NCBI RefSeq assembly: GCF_012273655.1
Contig: NZ_JAAWWP010000001.1
Span: 62,001 to 126,000 of the forward strand
DNA from: Streptomyces physcomitrii
Lineage (GTDB): Bacteria > Actinomycetota > Actinomycetes > Streptomycetales > Streptomycetaceae
Reading direction: 5' to 3'
DNA length: 64,000 bases
The notes under the pieces were generated by a model, which had not been told where the DNA came from, ran no database searches, and saw only the letters and a list, made by a program, of their open reading frames with translations. The position numbers and the translations under genes are program-made. This document shows positions 58,787-64,000 of the stretch, piece by piece (position 1 is the first letter of the stretch; every line of letters begins with the position of its first letter).

Positions 58787-58890
58787 GCCCCGGCCGCGCG
58801 GCCCCCGCACCGGGCCGCGCGGCGGGCACCCGGCCCCGGGCCACCAGGGCGGCGTACGGCGGCCTCCGCCCGGCGGGCTAGGCTCCTCGC

Positions 58891-59625
<735 letters not shown>

Positions 59626-59850
59626 ACGCACCGGCGGGCGCGGGCGCCCAACACCCCGGTCGCGCCGCCCACTTGGGGAAACGCGCCGTGTGCGCCCCGC
59701 CGCCGTGCGGGCCCCGGTGAGAGAGCCGTCACACCCGTATGCGCAAACGGTAAAGAAGCAACCAAGAAGCACCCCTCCGCGTTTCTACTGGTGCGGGCGC
59801 GACGCTTCGGCGAAGCGCCCGCACCATGACTCTCGGGAGGGACCGCCGAC

Positions 59851-60243
59851 ATGGCCACGCGCCGCCGCACCATCACCGCCGCCGCAGTTCTCGCGAGCGT
59901 GGCACTGCTCGCCCCGGCCGCCGTCGGCTGCAGCGCCCTCGACAAGGCGCTGGACTGCGTGCAGACCGCCGATGCCATCGCCGACAGCGTCACCGCGCTC
60001 CAACAGGCCGTCGAGAACGCCTCCGACAACCCCGCCCAGGCGGACGAGGCCCTCGACGACATCGACAAGAACCTCGACGAGATCGGCGACAAGACCGACA
60101 ACACCGACGTCAACAAGGCCGTCGACGACCTCGACCGGGCGGTCACCAACGTCCGTACGGCGCTGCGGAACGGCGACGAGACCCCGGACCTCAGCCCCGT
60201 CACGGACGCCGCGGGCGAGCTGACCAAGGTCTGCACCCCCTGA
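59851..60243 (+). CDS. lipoprotein of unknown function
   Basis: 130 residues. Signal sequence with Arg-rich start MATRRRTITAAAVLASVAL and lipobox LAPAAVGC (Cys near residue 27), so it is lipid-anchored on the outer face of the membrane. The mature part is helical and acidic: LQQAVENASDNPAQADEAL, then DDIDKNLDEIGDKTDNTD, a possible coiled coil. A second Cys at residue 36 and one near the end (KVCTP) could form a disulfide. Family not recognised. Sits between rph and rdgB. Confidence 0.8.
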   Translation: MATRRRTITAAAVLASVALLAPAAVGCSALDKALDCVQTADAIADSVTALQQAVENASDNPAQADEALDDIDKNLDEIGDKTDNTDVNKAVDDLDRAVTNVRTALRNGDETPDLSPVTDAAGELTKVCTP

Positions 60244-60302
60244 ACCCGCCCGCGCCGGGCCCGGATCGGGGGAGCACCCGGGCCGCCCGCGATACTGGGC
60301 GC

Positions 60303-60908
60303 ATGACCCGCCTGATCCTTGCCACCCGCAATGCCGGAAAGATCACCGAGCTGAGGGCGATCCTCGCCGCCGCCGGACTTCCGCACGAACTCCTCGGCGC
60401 CGAGGACTACCCGGACATCCCCGACGTCAAGGAGACCGGCGTCACCTTCGCCGAGAACGCCCTGCTCAAGGCGCACACCCTCGCCCGCGCGACCGGACTG
60501 CCCGCCGTCGCCGACGACTCCGGGCTCTGCGTCGACGTCCTCGGCGGCGCCCCCGGCATCTTCTCCGCCCGGTGGGCGGGGCGGCACGGCGACGACCGGG
60601 CCAACCTGGAGCTCCTGCTCGCCCAGCTCTCCGACATCGACATGCCGCACCGCGGCGCCCACTTCGCCTGCGCCGCCGCCCTCGCCCTGCCGGACGGCAC
60701 CGAGCGCGTCGTCGAGGGCCGCCTGACCGGCACCCTACGGCTCTCCCCGCACGGCACCGGCGGCTTCGGCTACGACCCCGTCCTCCAGCCCGAGGGCGAG
60801 AGCCGCACCTGCGCCGAGCTGAGCCCCGAGGAGAAGAACGCGATCAGCCACCGCGGCAAGGCCTTCCGGGCGCTGGTGCCGGCGGTACGGGAGCTGGTCG
60901 GCGCCTGA
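60303..60908 (+). CDS. rdgB: RdgB/HAM1 family XTP/dITP diphosphatase
   Basis: 201 residues. Removes non-canonical purine nucleotides. ATRNAGKITELRAIL near residue 7, VADDSGLCVDVLGGAPGIFSARWAG near 68-92 (Mg-binding Asp and substrate pocket), GGFGYDPVLQPEG near 153 and LSPEEKNAISHRGKAFRAL near 175, all family signatures. Start ATG 60303 behind a weak purine-rich site. Ends 20 bases before a 12-bp hairpin shared with the convergent tRNA-Leu. Confidence 0.96.
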   Translation: MTRLILATRNAGKITELRAILAAAGLPHELLGAEDYPDIPDVKETGVTFAENALLKAHTLARATGLPAVADDSGLCVDVLGGAPGIFSARWAGRHGDDRANLELLLAQLSDIDMPHRGAHFACAAALALPDGTERVVEGRLTGTLRLSPHGTGGFGYDPVLQPEGESRTCAELSPEEKNAISHRGKAFRALVPAVRELVGA

Positions 60909-60927
60909 GCCCCGGGGGCGTACGCAC

Positions 60928-60964
60928 AGGGGTCCGTGTCCCATGGCGCGGAACACGGACCCCT
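60928..60964. terminator. 12-bp hairpin between rdgB and tRNA-Leu
   Basis: AGGGGTCCGTGT (60928-60939) pairs exactly with 60953-60964; it can terminate both convergent units. Confidence 0.88.
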
Positions 60965-60969
60965 CACGG

Positions 60970-61052
60970 TGCGGCGGAAGGGATTCGAACCCTCAAGCCC
61001 CTGGGGGCCACAGGACCTAAACCTGCTGCGTCGCCGACTGCGCCACCGCCGC
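60970..61052 (-). tRNA. tRNA-Leu (anticodon TAG)
   Basis: Reverse strand: acceptor GCGGCGG/CCGCCGC, anticodon stem GCAGG/CCTGT around TTTAGGT (anticodon TAG), long variable arm GGCCCCCAGGGGCTTGA as expected for class II tRNA, and T-arm GGTTCGAATCC. No encoded CCA. About 83 nt. Confidence 0.93.
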
Positions 61053-61110
61053 CGGTCGCCGGGACATCGTACTGGCCCGGGCCCCTGGCGCTCCACCGCG
61101 TCGCCCGGTC

Positions 61111-62607
61111 TCAGAACCGCGGCACCGGCGCCTTCGACTCCACCAGCGCGGCGGCCTCCTCGTCGGTGGCCACCGCGGGCGGCGAACCGGCCAGCGGGCG
61201 GCGGGCGGTCTCCTTCATGGCGGCGACCGAGGCCACTCCGACCAGGGCGGCGGCCATGGCGTAGTACGCGGGCATCATGTCGGTGCCGGTGACGCTGATC
61301 AGGGCCGTGACGACCAGGGGTGTGGTGCCGCCGAAGAGGGAGGCGGAGAGGTTGTAGCCGACGGAGAGCGAGCCGTAGCGGACGTCGGTGGGGAAGAGGG
61401 CGGGCAGCGCGGCGGACATGGTGCCGAGCAGGCAGACCAGGCTGAAGCCGAGCAGCAGCATCCCGCCCGAGACGGCGAGCACACTGCCCTGGTGCAGCAG
61501 CAGGAAGGCCGGGACCGACAGCACCAGGAAGCCGAGCATCCCGGCCATCAGCAGCGGCTTGCGGCCGATCCGGTCGGAGAGCCTCCCGACCTGGTTGATG
61601 ACCAGGAGCAGCACCGCCATGGTGCCGATGAGCAGCAGCAGCCCGTGGCTCTCGTCGTAGTGGAGTTCGTCGGTGAGATAGGTCGGCATGTACGAGAGCA
61701 GCGTGTAGTTGGTGACGTTGTACGCGCCGACCAGGCAGACGCAGAGCACCAGCGTCGGCCAGTGGTCGCGGAAGATCTTCGCGAGGTCGCCCTTGGCGGT
61801 GGTCTCGGCGCCCGCGGCCTCCGCGGCGCTGTGCGTGGACTCGTCCTCCAGCTTCTGGAAGGCCGGGGTCTCGTCCAGCCGCAGCCGCAGATAGAGCCCG
61901 ACCAGGCCGAGCGGACCGGCCACCAGGAAGGGCACCCGCCAGCCCCAGGACTCCATGCCGCCGTCGTCGAGCAGGGCGGTGAGGATCGTGACCAGGCCGG
62001 CGGCGCCGATGTAGCCGGCGAGGGTGCCGAATTCGAGGAAGCTGCCGAAGAATCCGCGGCGCTTGTCGGGGGCGTATTCGGCGATGAAGGTGGAGGCGCC
62101 GCCGTATTCGCCGCCGGTGGAGAAACCCTGGATCAGGCGGAAGAGGATGAGCAGCGCCGGCGCCCAGAATCCGATGGTCGCGTACGAGGGAATGAGGCCG
62201 ATGGCGAAGGTGCCGATCGCCATCAGGACCATCGTGAGGGCGAGCACCTTCTTGCGGCCGATCTTGTCGCCCATGGGCCCGAAGAACATTCCGCCGAGCG
62301 GCCGCACCAGGAAGCTGACGGCGAAGGTGGCGAACGAGGAGATGAGCTGTGCCGTGTCGTTTCCGCTGGGAAAGAAGACGTGCCCGATGGTGACCGCGAG
62401 ATAGCTGTAGATGCCGAAGTCGAACCACTCCATGGCATTGCCGAGCGCGGCGGCCTTCACGGCGCGCTTGACGGCGGCCTCGTCGGTGACGGTGATGTCG
62501 GTGCGGCGCAGCGGCGGGTTCCGGCGGCGTCTGACGGCGCGGAAGAGGGTGCGGTGGCGCTTGAGCGCCGCCGGATCGCCCGCTTCTTCCGGACCGTTGA
62601 CCGCCAT
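61111..62607 (-). CDS. proP: MFS metabolite/proton symporter (ProP-like)
   Basis: 498 residues, 12 helices. Starts with a basic cytoplasmic tail, then AALGNAMEWFDFGIYSYLAVTIG near residue 55, the ProP/KgtP/ShiA group signature. GGMFFGPMGDKIGRKKVL near 108 is motif A and QGFSTGGEYGGASTFIAEYAPDKRRGFFGSFLEFG near 165 is typical of metabolite-proton symporters. Probably imports proline, betaine or an organic acid; the substrate is inferred. AAGGGA eight bases before ATG 62607. Confidence 0.88.
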   Translation of the reverse strand: MAVNGPEEAGDPAALKRHRTLFRAVRRRRNPPLRRTDITVTDEAAVKRAVKAAALGNAMEWFDFGIYSYLAVTIGHVFFPSGNDTAQLISSFATFAVSFLVRPLGGMFFGPMGDKIGRKKVLALTMVLMAIGTFAIGLIPSYATIGFWAPALLILFRLIQGFSTGGEYGGASTFIAEYAPDKRRGFFGSFLEFGTLAGYIGAAGLVTILTALLDDGGMESWGWRVPFLVAGPLGLVGLYLRLRLDETPAFQKLEDESTHSAAEAAGAETTAKGDLAKIFRDHWPTLVLCVCLVGAYNVTNYTLLSYMPTYLTDELHYDESHGLLLLIGTMAVLLLVINQVGRLSDRIGRKPLLMAGMLGFLVLSVPAFLLLHQGSVLAVSGGMLLLGFSLVCLLGTMSAALPALFPTDVRYGSLSVGYNLSASLFGGTTPLVVTALISVTGTDMMPAYYAMAAALVGVASVAAMKETARRPLAGSPPAVATDEEAAALVESKAPVPRF

Positions 62608-62707
62608 CGATGAATCCCTTCGTCCGCCGCCGGGGTTCCAGGGCAGTCTTCTTCCGCGCTCAGGCGGACGCAAACGAGGGGCGGGCGGCGCGGATCCCCC
62701 TGGACGG

Positions 62708-62739
62708 CCGAGGGCCCCCGCTCCCGCGGAGGCCCTCGG
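62708..62739. terminator. 9-bp hairpin after bcp
   Basis: CCGAGGGCC (62708-62716) pairs with GGCCCTCGG (62731-62739); it lies downstream of bcp on the minus strand and ahead of proP. Confidence 0.75.
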
Positions 62740-62805
62740 TGCTGCGGCGGCCCGGCATGTCACCGGCCCGGCCTGCGGGTTTTGCGGTCCATCGGCGCGG
62801 CGGAC

Positions 62806-63282
62806 TCAGTCGGCGGCGATGCCGAGGTCCTTGAGGATTTTCGCCACATGGCCGGTCGCGCGGACGTTGTAGAGGGCGCGCTCGACCTTTCCGTCCTCGT
62901 CCACGACCACGGTGGAACGGATGACTCCGGTGACCGTCTTTCCGTACAGCTTCTTCTCGCCGAAGGCGCCGTAGGCGGTGAGCACGGACTTGTCGGGGTC
63001 GGCCAGCAGGGTGACTTTCAGGTTCTCCTTCTCGCGGAATTTCGCGAGCTTCTCCGGCTTGTCGGGGGAGATGCCGAGGACGTCGTAGCCGGATTCCGCG
63101 AGGAGTTCGAGGTTGTCGGTGAAGTCGCAGGCCTGCTTGGTGCAGCCGGGGGTGAGGGCGGCCGGGTAGAAGTACACGAGGGTCTTGCGGCCCCGGTGGT
63201 CGGCCAGGGACACGCTCTTGCCGTCGGCGTCGGGCAGGGTGAAGTCCGGGGCGGTGTCGCCGGTGGTGAGGCGCTCGCTCAT
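62806..63282 (-). CDS. bcp: thioredoxin-dependent peroxiredoxin Bcp
   Basis: 158 residues. Peroxidatic Cys in PAALTPGCTKQACDF (residue about 47) and resolving Cys five residues later (CxxxxC type), typical of bacterioferritin comigratory proteins. YFYP and the Arg near 119 (VIRSTVVVDEDG) complete the peroxidase site. Reduces hydrogen and organic peroxides in the cytoplasm. ATG at 63282. Divergent from the DUF3618 gene by 157 bases. Confidence 0.95.
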   Translation of the reverse strand: MSERLTTGDTAPDFTLPDADGKSVSLADHRGRKTLVYFYPAALTPGCTKQACDFTDNLELLAESGYDVLGISPDKPEKLAKFREKENLKVTLLADPDKSVLTAYGAFGEKKLYGKTVTGVIRSTVVVDEDGKVERALYNVRATGHVAKILKDLGIAAD

Positions 63283-63439
63283 TGCTCGTACTCCTCGCGG
63301 AACGGGGTTTCGGGTCCCCGGGGCTGGTTACGCGTCGAGGGTACGCCGGGCATTCAGGGGTGCCGTGGGGTGCGGCGGCGGTGGAGCTGACAGACTGTTG
63401 GGAAGAGAACTTTCGGACAACGACCACGGAGGCAGCCCG

Positions 63440-63754
63440 GTGTCGGACGCCAGGACTCCCACGCAGATCGAGGCGGACATCGAGCAGCGTCGGGCGACGC
63501 TCGCCGAGACGCTCGACGAGATCGGTGTGCGAGTGCACCCGAAGACCATCATCGGCGACGCCAAGGCCTCGTTCGCGGCCCGCGTCGACCACACCCTCGG
63601 CCGCGCGTACGTGACCGCGAACCGCGTGGTGTCCTCGGTGCGCGGCCAGTTCGTCTCGGAGGAGGGCGCCCCGCGTCTGGAGCGGGTGATCCCGGCGGCG
63701 GTGGTCGTGGTCGGGCTGACCTCGCTGGTCGTCGTGCGCCGCGGCAGGCGTTGA
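63440..63754 (+). CDS. DUF3618 small membrane protein
   Basis: 104 residues. TQIEADIEQRRATLAETLDEIG near residue 8 is the DUF3618 signature; C-terminal helix VIPAAVVVVGLTSLVVVRRGRR is a single membrane anchor with positive cytoplasmic or external tail. Function unknown, often found next to other envelope-stress proteins. GTG start with a GGAGG site nine bases upstream (ACGGAGGCAGCCCG). Confidence 0.88.
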   Translation: MSDARTPTQIEADIEQRRATLAETLDEIGVRVHPKTIIGDAKASFAARVDHTLGRAYVTANRVVSSVRGQFVSEEGAPRLERVIPAAVVVVGLTSLVVVRRGRR

Positions 63755-63797
63755 CCCGCGGGGTCCCGGCGCGGCCCGGACAGGTAGGTTGCGGGGC

Positions 63798-64000
63798 GTG
63801 AGCGAGAAGAGCCAGGACGACAAACTCCCCATCCGGATGCTGCACGACCGCGTGCTCGTGCGGCAGGACACCGCCGAGGGCGAGCGGCGCTCCGGCGGCG
63901 GCATCCTGATCCCCGCCACCGCGGCGGTGGGCCGGCGCCTCGCCTGGGCCGAGGTCGTCGCCGTCGGGCAGAACGTCCGCACCGTGGAGGCCGGGGACCG
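63798..64000 (+). CDS. GroES-like co-chaperonin family protein, truncated by window end
   Basis: First 67 residues seen, open at the edge. LPIRMLHDRVLVRQDTAEGERRSGGGILIPATAAVGRRLAWAEVVAVG matches the Cpn10 fold (LHDRVLV, GGILIP). Differs from the canonical GroES mobile loop (no TxxGI(V)L exact form), so it is a paralogue of unknown role rather than the main GroES. GTG start behind GCGGGGC, weak site. Confidence 0.75.
   Translation, partial: MSEKSQDDKLPIRMLHDRVLVRQDTAEGERRSGGGILIPATAAVGRRLAWAEVVAVGQNVRTVEAGD

Overview
This window is chromosomal DNA of a Streptomyces (very high G+C, GTG/TTG starts, an SsgA-like sporulation protein, an ECF sigma/anti-sigma pair, Streptomyces-specific leader peptide and families such as CGNR, DUF3039, DUF2017 and DUF3618). 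From memory, the gene order matches, in reverse, the conserved core block of S. coelicolor running from about SCO2959 (narK) down to about SCO2899 (GroES-like). That match is inference and was not checked by alignment.

Layout. 0.2-2.9 kb: nitrate transporter NarK and the HemD-like regulator NnaR, with GlnR-box-like half-sites. 3-5.6 kb: CGNR regulator and a coupled ECF sigma/anti-sigma pair. 5.7-13.6 kb: HelD-type RNA polymerase helicase, ACT-domain malic enzyme, HU protein, MurA, YqgE and DUF3039. 14.2-22.1 kb: a tightly overlapping xanthine-dehydrogenase-like operon (FAD, 2Fe-2S and molybdopterin-type subunits plus a P-loop kinase). Its 2Fe-2S subunit carries a roughly 1,060-residue repetitive N-terminal extension and its large subunit has lost the usual molybdenum-site signatures. 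22.2-23.8 kb: SUKH-like protein and a ferritin-like protein.

23.8-32 kb is an accessory region. It holds a lineage-specific membrane protein, an SDR, a frameshifted pentapeptide-repeat gene, a YdcF-like protein, a secreted I36-type inhibitor on AT-richer DNA, an ArsR-like regulator divergent from a TetR gene with a perfect palindrome, and a wrecked SDR. It ends with a 0.7-kb remnant bounded by a 21-bp duplication of the 3' end of a tRNA-Cys gene, which looks like the scar of an integrated element.

32-53 kb returns to core genes: MFS exporter, SSL2-type helicase, IclR regulator, Lon-like secreted protease, an Lrp/AsnC regulator divergent from HppD (tyrosine degradation), an FAD oxidase, SsgG, two RDD membrane proteins, secreted M6 protease, PncA and PncB (NAD salvage), ClpS, DUF2017 and an amino acid permease. 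54-64 kb: the sulfur-carrier route to cysteine (Mec JAMM protease, a Cys-containing leader peptide, CysO, CysM) with an SDR inserted inside it; metallo-hydrolase; orphan PTS EIIB NagF; RNase PH; lipoprotein; RdgB; tRNA-Leu; ProP-like symporter; Bcp peroxiredoxin; DUF3618; and a truncated GroES-like gene at the edge.

Two themes stand out. First, GC-rich tandem repeat arrays (periods 12, 15, 18, 23, 24, 26 and 27 nt) recur in unrelated genes and intergenic spacers. Second, very strong perfect hairpins lie between most transcription units, especially between convergent genes. No CRISPR array, intact prophage or complete secondary-metabolite cluster was seen.
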